Shown one piece after another: positions 22,391 to 40,326 of a stretch of DNA of 64,000 bases. The DNA is taken from assembly GCF_964199755.1 (NCBI RefSeq), contig NC_133903.1:7891001-7955000 (forward strand), given 5' to 3'. The notes below the pieces were generated by a model. The model was given only the letters and a program-made list of their open reading frames with translations. It was not told where the DNA came from and did no database searches. Every line of letters begins with the position of its first letter. The stretch's first letter is position 1. Source of the DNA: Larus michahellis (taxonomy: Eukaryota > Chordata > Aves > Charadriiformes > Laridae). A program made the position numbers and the translations under genes.

Positions 22391-22482
22391 GATCGCTTGT
22401 ATTTTGTGATGGAATACGTGAATGGTGGGGACTTAATGTACCAGATCCAGCAGGTTGGGAGGTTTAAAGAGCCGCATGCTGT
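22391..22482 (+). CDS. PRKCB: PRKCB coding exon: kinase hinge and gatekeeper
   Basis: 92 nt, residues 414-443 plus two bases of V444. [16 protein letters not shown] carries the gatekeeper M420 and the inter-lobe hinge E421-V423. Position 431 is Gln where human has His. The acceptor lies after a long T run (TTTCTTTAG) and the donor is GTAAGT at 22483. The hinge contacts the adenine of ATP and is the region bound by PKC-beta inhibitors. Confidence 0.97.
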
Positions 22483-23449
22483 GTAAGTTCAGTAGCCCTA
22501 GTATGGCACCTTCAGGGTAGGTATTTGATGTACCTTTGTCGTATAGCTGGAGGTATAGTCCAAGCCACAGGCTTTCGTGGTGCCAGTCCTGGGCAGAAAG
22601 GGAGGGGAAAGGAAGGCCAGCAGGAATCGGAAAACGCAGGATGATTCTTTGCCTGGTGCCAAGGATGCTGGTGCCTCCAGCTCTTCTTTGGGATACTGCA
22701 CATGTTGATCGATAAGTAAATAATCGACCTTCATAAAAGCAGCAGGCAGAAAGTTTCGGGGGCTTCCTGGGAGACACCGGCAGCAGCTGGTGAGCTCCCA
22801 GCCGCTGTGCCGCCAGCGCGTCTCCGTTCTGCCCCGGGCCTGTCCCCAGGGTGTAAAAGGGACGTTGGGTCTTTGGCTCCTCTGCTGGGGTTGCCAACCC
22901 GAGCGTTAACGGGTGGCTTTTGGCTCCTGTGCTCCTTAATCTGGACAGAGCAGAATGTGGTTGTGAAAGCCTTCATATGCTTAAATAAAAAACACAAAGA
23001 GTGAGCAGAGCCTGGGTGGGTTTGAACTGGTGTTTTGCACTCTGGCAGAGTCCTCGGAGACCTAGAATATTCTTTAAAGGAAGCGGTGGCAGTGCATGTT
23101 ATCTCCCTGGCCTCCCCGAGATGACAGATAACTTTTCAAGCCGCATTGCCGACGCACAGTAACGAACAGCCGTAGATCCCAGCTCCCGCTTAATGAGAAT
23201 TTGCGTAACAAGAAGTGACAGCCCCCTGCTAGCCCACAGCAACCGGATCGCATCCCTGCCTGATACGAGCAGAGGGCGGGTTGTGCCATTCTCGTGTGAT
23301 ACTTGTCTGGTATTTTTATGTTGTGGCTGTCGTTATCCTTTGGTCATGTACGCCCAACGCGTTTCCTTTAGAGCGATTGGATTTGAAAGGTTTTCATTTT
23401 GATTCATCTCGTTTAATTATCAGTCTTCGCTTTAAATCTTTCGTTTCAG
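22483..23449 (+). other. PRKCB: PRKCB intron (967 bp)
   Basis: GTAAGT to TTTCAG. Nothing recognisable inside. Confidence 0.9.
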
Positions 23450-23512
23450 ATTCTACGCGGCAGAAATAGCCATCGGCCTCTTCTTCCTGCAGAGCAAAGG
23501 CATCATTTATCG
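23450..23512 (+). CDS. PRKCB: PRKCB coding exon: kinase alpha-E helix
   Basis: 63 nt, the shortest exon here. It completes V444, encodes F445-Y464 (FYAAEIAIGLFFLQSKGIIY) and leaves CG of R465, so the YRD catalytic triplet is split across the next intron. The acceptor is TTTCAG and the donor is GTAGGT at 23513. The residues read the same as the human protein. Being 21 codons long, its omission would keep frame but delete the alpha-E helix. Confidence 0.96.
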
Positions 23513-29890
<6,378 letters not shown>

Positions 29891-29998
29891 GCTCCCTTTG
29901 AGGGAGAGGATGAAGACGAGCTCTTCCAGTCCATCATGGAGCACAACGTAGCCTACCCCAAGTCCATGTCCAAGGAGGCAGTGGCGATCTGCAAAGGG
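29891..29998 (+). CDS. PRKCB: PRKCB coding exon: kinase C-lobe, alpha-G region
   Basis: 108 nt, 36 whole codons, residues 539-574. [20 protein letters not shown], then the [16 protein letters not shown] segment, matches human PKC beta. The acceptor is CTCTAG and the donor is GTAAGG at 29999. Preceded by a 269-bp intron and followed by one of 6.5 kb. Confidence 0.97.
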
Positions 29999-32900
29999 GT
30001 AAGGGTTTTTGGTTTCTGGGAGGAGGGAGGAGCGCAGCCGGTGGGTGCAGTGCTGTCCGTGCACCTCCAGCAGTCCTACACCCACGGGGGACCCAAACCC
30101 CTCCTTGCCCCCCTTGTCCCCCTTGCCCTCCTCGCTCTGCTCTGGGCTGCAGCCTCCCAGCGCCGGGGGAATCTGGCAAAACTCCATCCTCTCTGCTCCT
30201 AGAACCACAACTTGCACTACTTTGCGTATACGTACTAAAAACATTTTAAAACAACACCCGGATCCTTCCTGTGCCGTTACGCTACGTGGGTAGGACTTGT
30301 GGGCTGGGCTGTCTCTGCTCAGGTGAAGGGCAAGAGAAAATGGGAGTGTTGGATGGGATGTGGGAGTTGAGGGCATCTGCCCAGCGACCCGTCTTCCCCG
30401 TTAGGTGACGACAGGGGAGCTTTATGCATCTTTGCCTGAAAAGCAAAACGATGCCTAGAGAAAATGAACGTGCTTTCTAAGTAGTTTTCCTAAGATCAGA
30501 CGCAAAGCCTTCCTCCTGCAGCGGTTTCCGTTTAGCGCTGGTGAGTCGCCCTTCAGGGGCACCTGCAGTCCCGTGCTGGCGGGTCAGGGCAGTGTTTTCA
30601 TTATCCTATCTCTTAAATTGCGGTGGAGCTCTGCATTGCCCGGTGCCCTGAGCTCTCTGTGGACTGGGCCTAGGCAAGGCTTAAATGCAGCCTGAATTAA
30701 TTTGGGTAGTGACGAATAAAGGCTGGCTGGGTCCAGATGCTGTGCGTATGGTTAGTGCTTGGGACTGAGCCTCGTCTCAGCCAGCCAGTGTCAAGCACTG
30801 CTATAAATATGTGTTTGTGTAGGACTTTAAAAAATGTTTGCTTTTAATAGTTAATATTTAAAATATCTGAATGTTCTATATCTCAAAATAGTGTTTCTAT
30901 CTACAAATGACACGTCTTGCGCTTAATGCTCCCACTGCGGCATTTCAGAGCCCCTTTCCAGTGTTGCCAGGATTCAGAGCTGATGTTAAAGAGGAGAAGT
31001 CACTTGTCCCGTGGGGAAAAGCTGCTGCGGTTGTTCGCCGCCTGGAACGGGGCGCAGGGAGGGGATGCCGTCCGGGCCACCTGGCACACACCTTCAGCAG
31101 AATGTAATAAAATCGAGTCCTGAGTTCAGAAACCACACTGGTGGTCAAAGGGAGAATTTCCACCAAGTTTCTCACCCTCCCTCATTCCTCTTGCTGTTGG
31201 TTGGGACATAAGGGGAAAGTCCACTGTGTCCCTGGCTGGGCAGGAGGGAGGGAAGATGCTCTGTGATGCTGAACATCATTATCCCCGCGGTGCCCGAGGG
31301 AACGGCGCTTGCGAGGCAGCGGAGGCTGGAGCAGGGACGGATCTCACTGTCGGCTTTGTTTGCTGTTGCATCAGTCAAAATGGGAATGCTGTAAATAGAT
31401 GAGAAGAAACCATGACTGAAACGTCTGCTGGGTGTAGCTGTAATGGCTTTTCTCACTCTTGGAAACGTGAGGCTGCACGGGAGGACCTTTAGCCATGCAT
31501 GGAGAGCTTGGGTCTTTATAAATTCTTGTCTTGGTTTTTTTTTTTTTTTTTTTTTTTTCAGCAAAGTGGTGGTTCCCTTTGTACAACTGTTGTTTGAGGG
31601 AAGTGCACAAAAACTCCTGACATCCTTTGCCGCCACCAAAGTGCTACACCAGAAAGTTTAATTTAAGATATGTGCGGTATTTATGAACCGTCAGTAGGCT
31701 GGAAACAAAGTATTTGCATTTTCCCTTGGAATACAGTAAAATCCGTCTCAGTTAACCACAGGGGCATTGGAGCATTGCTGTTTATGTTGGTACGTGGTAG
31801 GTCTTCCAGGAGGGCGCAAACCCAGCCTTAGATCAGTCCAGAGAGCAAACAGGTGGAGAAGCCTCTGCTTTTAAACATGAAGGGTTTGGTATTTCACTGC
31901 CATGCTCTCCAAAACAATTTTGTTGTTCCCACGCGGTTTCACTCCGGCATGCCGGTGCCAGTCATCACTTACTGTTGCACAGCTCAGAGATGAAAAGCAT
32001 TTGATCCTGAAAGCCTTGTATCGGCCCGAGCCAAGAAACAAGCGTTAATCAGAGATAGTTGGCTGGGAAGCAAAATGGAGAGCTAACCAGAACACAGCTC
32101 CTTGACTCGACAGTCAGCATCAATTAGCGGATCAAATGGAGCATTTCCCTCCTCTGCTGTCAGCTCGGATCTTCTTCCCAAGGCTGCTGTCGGAGCTGCG
32201 GTGTGCGTGGCGCAGGTAGCTCGGCTGTGCTCTCCTCAGCTCTGGTTTGGTTATCGGGAGCCGTTTCAGAGCCGTGGAACGGCGCGTGTGTGCGTGCGTG
32301 CACATGGGCACTGGCACAAACCATCACCCGTTTTCCGTCCCGTATGGAGGGGTTTGACTGTGCCTGAGCAAAGCGGCCCATTCCAGGTGAACGGATTGCC
32401 TGCGAGTATAAGCTCCCTCTTTAACCTCTGCCTGGTAGCAAAGGCATAAAACGGCATGTTTTCCGCAGTAAAGTTTACAGGTATTTTGCGTGGTGTTTCC
32501 ACTGGTGGTGCTGCCTGGGAAAAGCACATCATCGCTGCCTAGTGCCGCGCTGCAGCCCTCCCGGAGGCACCTCTGTGCCCGTCTCTCGGTGGCCACGGGT
32601 AGGAAAAGGGCGGCTGGAAGGTGGGAGCGTTTTGGGGCCACACGTGGTGAGCACTCCTGGGTGCCGAGGGATTTGCTGCCTCTGGCTCCGGCTGAAACGC
32701 CGGGCTGCGGTTGGGATGGGGCCGGGATGTGCTGTGCCATGCAGAAGGTGCCCAGCTGTGTGCCAGAGCGATGGAGGGGCCGGTGCCCTGGTGGGAAGGT
32801 CCTGGTGGTGGCCACTGTCCACAAGCCATGTGGTCTTGTCGAACAAGGACAAAGATCATCTGGATTAGCTTTGCCTCTTGGTGCAAAGTGTGCTGCTGTT

Positions 32901-35900
32901 AAATGAAGCCCACGAACACGCAGCGACCTCTTGCCTTCCAGAGACAAAGCTGCATTTTAGCAAAGCAGTTGAGTCCAGACTCAGACTTTCCTGTATCTGA
33001 GCTCCAAACATCAGACATACCATTACAGGTGATTTGGTCTAAAGCATCCTTCCTTATTTGCCGAAGCCCGAAGGGTTTTCACTGCGTTGGTATGGGGATT
33101 AAATCAACTTGTTCCTGTTTAATACAAACAAAGCTAACTGATTATCCTATGTAAGCCAGGAGAATCAATCTGCATGTTTATGGGGTCCTATATATCAATA
33201 ACAGATGGTGCCTTCATGCTCACATGAGTAAAAGCACAATAGGAAAACAAGAAAATTTAATTTCTGGATGCATATAGTGAAAATACTGAATAACTGCACT
33301 GTAGTACAGCTCTGTTTAGCTTTACAGGCAGGTACGTGAAGTAGAAAATCTTTTATGATTCATTAATCGGCTGAGCTGCTGAATTTCATGTGCATTTGTG
33401 TTCGGCAGAGGAGGCTGGGGGTTTAACGGCGACGCTTCGGTTTGGGGGGCAGGTGTGTGTATAACAGCTTCCAGCACAAAGCGGCAGGTAAGAACCTGGG
33501 CGCTGGCTGGAAAAGCTAATTAGTAGACGGGCACAGCCTGTACTTGGTGGCGTGTGTGTCTGGAGTGCCTGCAGGGCAGCGCGGTGGCTGAGGTTCAGCA
33601 GATGCGAGCAGGGTCGCAGACGTTTTCACTGGGTGCAGGTGGGGGGATCAGTCTCTCCCGCAGCGGAGGGTCCACGCAGGGGGACCCCCAGCATGGCATG
33701 GCCTCGGCAGCTCTGCGGGTCTCCGTGAGGCAGATGGAGCTGGGAAGCAGGCTGGGATGCACGGGAATGGGGCAGCGAGCTGCCTGGCCCCCCAGCACCA
33801 CCGACCTTCAGAGCCTCCATGGGGCTGCACCGTACCTTTGCAGAGGGACGACCGCACATCTCTCCAGCTCGCTCTGTCGGATGCTTTCCCAGCTGAATTT
33901 TATGCACAGGCATCCATGAGCTTTAGTGTCCACGGAGGCACAGATCCTGCAGGCACAGGCCTGCTTTCCCTCCTTGCCCAAAATGACCTCTGGCAGTAAG
34001 AGCCAGAGGTGTGTCAGTGCGTTCCAGCTCAGCGCTTAACAGCAGAGACCCACAAACAGATTTCTTTTCCTGTCTGCTGGATGCAAACTAAGCCATTTGA
34101 CGCGCCAGCCAAATCACTAAATCAGTTTATTAGCACATTTCAGGCTCTCACATTGTTGTCGGAGACTTGCCTTAGGAAAACCTGATTGAGTCGCAAGGAT
34201 GCTTTTTATTCCCCCGCTTTAGCACAGCTAAGCGGGATCTGATTGAATTGCCGGGATGCTGTCCGGAGCCTGGCGAGGAGATGCAAAGATCCTCTTATTT
34301 AGCTGAACCCGACTCAGCTTGAAGTGGATGGAGTGAAAGCCGAGGATCAGTGAGGTTCAGGGGGACACAGCTTCGCCCTGTCCCTGTGCCGAGGGTGGTG
34401 TGAAAGCTGCCCGGTGGCACTGAGGGATGGCATGTCGCCCGCCTCGCTGTGCTGCCTCGGCACCGGGAGGACCCCAAGCCTGCGGTGGGGCTCCTGCCTG
34501 CCAGGGCCACCTGCCCGCAGCGCCTGGTGGCACCGCTCCCCTCTGCTGGCAGGGGACAACGGCGCTGGATCCAGTCCCTCCTGCTTGTCCGGGCGGCCGC
34601 CACGCTCATTCAAGAGACCGAGACATGTAGCATCTTCCATCTTGTCTTCTTACGCTGGGGTTTATTATTTTTATAAAGGGCTGCATGCTGCGATACTGAA
34701 GGAAACTGTATTATTTACCCCAAAAAGTTAAACACCAGTTAGAAAAAAAATCTTGCTTTTGTCTTTGCTGCCACCTCGCACCCCCATGGCCCTCCCTCTC
34801 CAGCCCCCCCCGGCAGCAGCTCCAGCGGGATTCCTCGCACGGAGACCGGCTCTGCAAGGCTGATAGTGATGCCGGTCACGTCCTTGCCCTGAGGAGAGGC
34901 AGGTCTCACCATCTGGAAAATCACTTGTCCAGCTTGGGAAGCCTGGTGGGCCTTTGCTGTCTGCAGATGGGCTTTCCAGGGGGTGCTGCTGGTTGGAGGA
35001 AGCCTCGCTCCATCAGTCCTTCCGCTGCAGGTTGCCTTCGCAGCTGGCTGGCCATGGGTGTAGTGCCATTTGCTAGCAGAGTGGTTAGCAGCTCCGCTCT
35101 TGCTTCACATTTGTAGGTTGTGGGTTTGTTTTTCTTTTTTATTTTGAGATTTTTTTTTTTGGAGGCTTTTCCTTGCTTTCAGCTCCCCGTTGCAGCATTC
35201 CTTTTAAAGATCAGCTTCCCTGAGCAAGTTTGTTTTGTGCAGTCGTGGATGGCAGGGCTGGCTTGTGTCAAAATACTTACACCTTGGGGCAGAGGAGCTC
35301 TGCCTGGACGTGGGACCTGGCGGGGGCTTGGGCTGGTGTATTTATTTTTGCCAGAAGATGCTTGCGTATAAAACCCTCGTCTTTCAGGGGTCAAGAGTCT
35401 CAACAGAAGGGTTGGGGAGGTTCCTCAGCTCTCCGGTCGGAGCGTTACCACCTCCCTGCAGAGCTGCCCTGTCCCCTCCAGGGGGTCCCAGGAGGGCAGC
35501 GGGGGTCTCCTGCAAACCCACAGCCCCAGGAGACAGAGTCAGGCTTGCTGCAACCTCTGCTCAGCTCCGGGGTCAGTTTTAACTGCCCAGCTTTTAATAA
35601 AGTAGTCCTTTTGTTGCAGGTGTACAGTTCATATTCTCCGTGCTTATCAACGTCTTACAAATCTCTGGAATCTCCATCTGATCTCCGAACACAGCTCAAA
35701 CAATGCCCCCAGGATATTAATGTTTGTACAGCCGCCCTTAATTCCCGTGGCCCATTTCACTTTTCTTATTGAGCCAGTGAAGAGGAGAAGTTTAGATGAT
35801 AAACAACGTTAATGGACTGCTTGTGCTTGTTTTCTCAAAATTGACTCTTTCATTAGAAATACGCCTCTTGTTTGAGCTGCCGCAGCTCCAGAGAAGTGGA

Positions 35901-36456
35901 GGTTCTGCTTCCAGGGCTAATGAAAGTTTCTGAGGGCAGATTGTTCAATGGGCAGTGGCCTTTGAAATTAATTACGCGGATGCTGAGAAGTTTGCTACCA
36001 AGCCAAGGGACTGCCAAGCAGCTTTTCGTGCATCCTGCTGCCCCCTTTGTAGCTGCTGAGACTGCAGCGGTGCGGGGTCTACCAGCACCCTGACGGTATT
36101 TCTTGGTGAACCAATTTCATTCCCAGAGGAAAAGGGGATGTGCTTATCCCACCCAGTAGCCGTGCACTTGTGATCTGCTTAGCCTGCTGTTGTAAGCCAT
36201 TGCCAGCCTTCCCTGTCCCCAGAGCGGCTCCTGCTTCTCTCTTTTTTCTCTCTTTTCGCTTTGAGCACCAAAAGCTGGGAGAGGAGGTGGGAACCCCTCT
36301 TGGGGTCCGGGCACTGACGCGGGGTGTCCCGGGGCACTGGCCACGTGGTGCAGGCTGCCCAGCCGGGCATTGCAGCACCCTGGGGACATCTCAAAGTGGA
36401 TGTTTTGTGAAGCAGGTGGCCACTCCGTGACTGTTTCTTCTCTTCCTCTCCCCAAG
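29999..36456 (+). other. PRKCB: PRKCB intron (6,458 bp)
   Basis: Non-coding. It contains a T24 run followed by CAG (31535-31561), an octamer-like ATTTGCAT at 31712-31719 and several C/T-rich stretches. No LINE copy was recognised. It ends CCTCTCCCCAAG. Confidence 0.85.
31535..31561. repeat. T24 homopolymer followed by CAG
   Basis: 24 consecutive T then CAG. On the sense strand this mimics a near-perfect splice acceptor, but no matching exon with conserved content follows. It could equally be the reverse-strand A tail of a decayed retrocopy. Confidence 0.75.
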
Positions 36457-36597
36457 CTGATGACCAAGCACCCTGCCAAGCGACTGGGATGCGGCCCAGA
36501 AGGTGAGCGGGACATCAAGGAGCACGCGTTCTTCCGCTACATCGACTGGGATAAGCTGGAGCGCAAGGAGATCCAGCCCCCCTTCAAGCCAAAGGCT
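36457..36597 (+). CDS. PRKCB: PRKCB last shared coding exon: end of kinase domain
   Basis: 141 nt, 47 whole codons, residues 575-621. [20 protein letters not shown] closes the C-lobe, and [20 protein letters not shown] followed by PPFKPKA enters the AGC-kinase C-terminal extension. It ends in phase 0 with donor GTAAGT at 36598. The same frame therefore joins either to the beta-II exon at 46718 or to the beta-I exon at 52179. Differences from human: A582 for Gly, D606 for Glu, F616 for Tyr. Confidence 0.97.
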
Positions 36598-36963
36598 GTA
36601 AGTGTGGCTGCGTGACGCGTGTTCCTCCCCTCCCGCGCTCCCCCACGCCAGTTCTCTCCTGCACAGTCTCTCGTGCTGGGGGGGGCACACGCAGGGCCGT
36701 ACGCGCAGGTGCTGCTCCTCCTGCCCGCAGCGTGTCTCTGCCTGCTTAGAAGTTGGTGGCACGTGTCAAACCACTGCTGTGACAGGAGAACTCTTGGACG
36801 CCTTGTCTCCCTCTGGCTTGCAGGGGTAGAAACACGACGCGTTTAGCTCCCGGATTTAACTGTGTCGCAGTTCTGTCTGTTTGTTATCCCAGGGGTCAGT
36901 CTTTCTCTTGGTTTTTTTTTCCCTCCTTTCTTCTTAAGCTGAACAGGTCTCTCTTTTCTTTCC

Positions 36964-36964
36964 T

Positions 36965-36996
<32 letters not shown>
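36964..36996. repeat. T21-A12 block, perfect A/T palindrome core
   Basis: 21 T directly followed by 12 A, giving a 24-bp palindrome of only T and A, preceded by 60 bp of pyrimidine-rich DNA. Likely length-polymorphic and prone to assembly error. Confidence 0.8.
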
Positions 36997-39670
36997 TCTA
37001 AACTTTATTTCAACATCTAGCTCAGCACCCTAGTCTGCCTGAATGGGCAATGGAGCTGTATTTCACTCAACAGTTTCTCTCCAAGGTGCGGCGGCGGAAG
37101 GCTGGAGGCTGGCTGGCGGGTGGAGAGGAGCCCTGCCGCGAGGAGAACCTGGCTGCTCTCTGTCGCCTCTGCCTTGCTCTGAGCTGGGCGCTGCTGGCGC
37201 GTGCTGGGAGCGTGAGGCTCGTGGCGCACACGGCTGTAGGGGGAGATAAGCTGCCAGCAGCGAGACTGAGGTGGGGACATAAGTAACCCGAAAGCTGTTT
37301 GTCAAAAAAGACGAGGCTACTTGACTGCTCCTTGCTCTGGCCATCTTTGCGGTGACTTCTGTCCGTGCGATGCCAGTGCCAGGGCAGGGGTGCAGCCGGA
37401 GCCACGGCGCAGGTTTCATCGCCTGCTGCCTACGGGGGTTGTCTGAAGCTGCGCGAGGGCAGGAGCCCGTGGGCTGCGGGGCTCGGGCTGCTCCGTATGC
37501 CCCAGGCACCTCCGTTTGCTGCCTCTGGGCTCTCTGCCCTTCCCAAGAGAGGATGCACAGGCAGCAGTGACCACGTAGGCTCGGGGACAGGGACATCTCT
37601 CCCTGGATTTCTCTTTGCCACTGTTGGGACTCCAGGGTCACAGCTATGCCTGAGTCTCTCCACTGTGGTCCCAGTTCCTTAAGACATGGTCTTATTTGTA
37701 TGTTCCCACCTCCTGCATGCCTGTTAGCTGCTGTGCCCTGGTTGGGCGCTGGTGTTTTGCAGAGAACTGTGAATCCAAAGTTAAATCTGGTTTACGTGGC
37801 TGATATGGACTGATATTTATGCCCAGTGATCAAGGTGGGGACATTGCGCGCTCTCTTAATCCATCATCCTGGATCACAACTCAGAGTCCAGGGATGCTCC
37901 ATGTGTTTAACTGAGCCTTGCTGAGCCTTCCTTGCTTCCCTGCTCCCCTTAACAACCCTGGACACATCTGCTTTTCTTCTGCTTGACAGTAAACCTGTTC
38001 TCTTTAAGGGATCCTTTCAGTGCTTGGAAAAACTCCGCTTTCAGGGAAAACGTGGAGTGGGAGCCCCTGTGGCGTAGGGTGCTTGGCTCCTTTAGCCCTC
38101 CTCCCTCTGAATGCCTCTGCTCTAGCACCCTTTTCCCTTCCACAGCTCCTTGCTTGACTGATCCAATATGAATAAACCGCCCATTAGCTGCGGCTGGTGG
38201 GAGCCTCTGCAGCCGCATCTCCATCCTGGCATCCAGCATGGCTGCCGGCCAGGAGGTCTGCTCCTAGCCCCAGGTCGGCCAGCGAAGCCCCACGTGCGCT
38301 CGGCACCGCGTATTTTAATTTCAGACAAATATTTTTACAAAGGTAACTCCTGCGCAGTGATGGCTGTGCGGGAAGCTGTGGGGTACCCTCCTCAGAGCCT
38401 TTCGCTTCCGTGTCCGCGGCCCAGAGCTGCTTCTGTGCCGTGTGGTCTCGGGCTGCCCTCTGCATCAGCACAGAGAAAAATGTCCCATTCTCCTTGCCTG
38501 CCTCAGAAACGTGGAGCTCCAGGTGGCTGGTGATGCTAGCACAGAGATCTGAATCGCTGCCTGCTCTCCTTTCCCTGGGAAGGAATGGCATCTTCAAGCC
38601 ATTAGACCATGGAGGAAGGGCATTACCAGGAGGGCATTCACTTTGATATCAAAGTACAATAGTGCTAAAGTATTTGGGGCTGTTTGTACGGACCATGATT
38701 TGCTGGCTTAGGCTGGGATCCGACCTTTGTGTAAAGGAAGCTGAGACATGAGACGGGGTGGGCTGTGAGCTCCAGCCGCAGGGAAGACCCTGCTCCACGC
38801 CTGGAGCCCGTCAGGAGGGCCGAGCAGGCACCGGGGCTGCGGGGGTCTTATTCTGCAAGGGCCCGTTTCTCCTGAAATCCGTAACTCCTCTGTGTTCGTT
38901 TGCTAACGAAGTGGTTGCCGCATCCCTCCTCTACGTCTGCCCTTTCCTCCTGAGCAGATCCCCAGTGCTGCTCTTTGCCATGGCTTGTGACATAGCATTA
39001 TTTGTTATTTGGCGTTTTACAGTTAAAAATACAATTGAATTCTGCCAAAAGTGCTTTCTTACCGGTTTTATGTTTTAAAAAGTGCAAATTTTGCCCTGCT
39101 TTAAATGTCTTATGTCCTTAAAAATCCTTTTGATGCCGGACTTTGGAAGGGGGACGGTAAGCCGCCGTCTGTCGCATCTCACCTAACGGCTGGCGCTGGG
39201 GAAAATTCACCGTTTGATAGGACAGGAAGATTAATAGAAAGGTAGGCGCAGTAGATTTCGGATTTAGGTAGGATTAAGACAACTCAGGTGCCTGCTGATA
39301 GCTGATATTTCAACAGCAGCGCGTCTGTGCTGGAAAAGGCTGCTCCTTTCATGCCAGCTGTGAGCGCAGATCAGAGCGGCACAGAAATGAAAATCCGGGT
39401 TTGGGCACCTTCACAATGTGCTTGGGTGGGTCACGAGGAAAGACGCTGCGTACTGCTTCTGACCTTCAGCCGTTCATGCGGGGCTTGAGCGCCTGCTGGA
39501 GCAGGGGATTTGCGCTAGCCTGCCTCTTTACCTTGGCTTAAGTCTATTTTTTTAATTTTATTTTTTTTTCTAAATTAGCTTCTGTAAAGATAAGGTTACA
39601 GAGATTTTCTGCAAACCAAAGTTTCAAAATACAGAATAATACGCAAATGTGGGCTCGGTATCTGCCCCCA

Positions 39671-40326
39671 AATCATAGAAAGGTTTGGGTTGGAAGGGAC
39701 CTTAAAGACCATCTAGTTCCAACCCCCCTGCCCTGGGCAGGGACACCTCCCACCAGACCAGGTTGCTCCAAGCCCCGTCCAGCCTGGCCTTGAACCCCTC
39801 CAGGGATGGGGCAGCCACAGCTTCTCTGGGCAACCTGTTCCAGTGCCTCACCACCCTCACAGTCAACAATTTCTTCCTAATATCCAATCTAAATCTACCT
39901 TCTTTCAGTTTGAAGCCGTTGCCCCATGTCCTATCATTACACTCCCCGATCAAGAGTCCCTCCCCATCTCTCCTGTAGCCCCTTCAGACACTGGAAGGGG
40001 CTCTAAGGTCTCCCCGGAGCCTTCTCTTCTCCAGGCTGAACAACCCCCACTCTCTCAGCCTGTCCTCATAGCAGAGGTGCTCCAGCCTCTGATCATCTTC
40101 ATGGCCCTCTGCTGGACCCATTCCAACAGGTCCATGTCCTTCTTGTGCTGAGGACTCCAGAGCTGGACACGGTACTCCAGGTGGGGTCTCACCAGAGCAG
40201 AGTAGAGGGGCAGAATCCCCTCCCTCGCCCTGCTGGCCACGCTTCTTTTGATGCAGCCCAGGATGCGGTTGGCTTTCTGGGCTGCAAGTGTGCATTGCTG
40301 GCTCATGTTGAGCTTCTCATCCCCCA
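39671..40326 (-). mobile_element. CR1 LINE with remnant of ORF2 (reverse transcriptase) C-terminus
   Basis: The longest LINE copy here. The + strand opens AATCATAGAAAGGTTTGGGT, then TTGGAAGGGACCTT. On the minus strand, CR1 ORF2 C-terminal motifs are readable in broken frames: [15 protein letters not shown] and [12 protein letters not shown] (about 40160-40300), [12 protein letters not shown] (about 39995-40045) and VVRHWNRLPREAV (about 39805-39870). The frame changes between these pieces, so the protein is dead. It is 5'-truncated at about 40326. Confidence 0.92.

Noticed and set aside
40055..40306. Minus-strand protein with reverse-transcriptase-like motifs
   Set aside because: It is a fragment of CR1 ORF2 inside a truncated LINE copy, reported as a mobile element rather than a gene.
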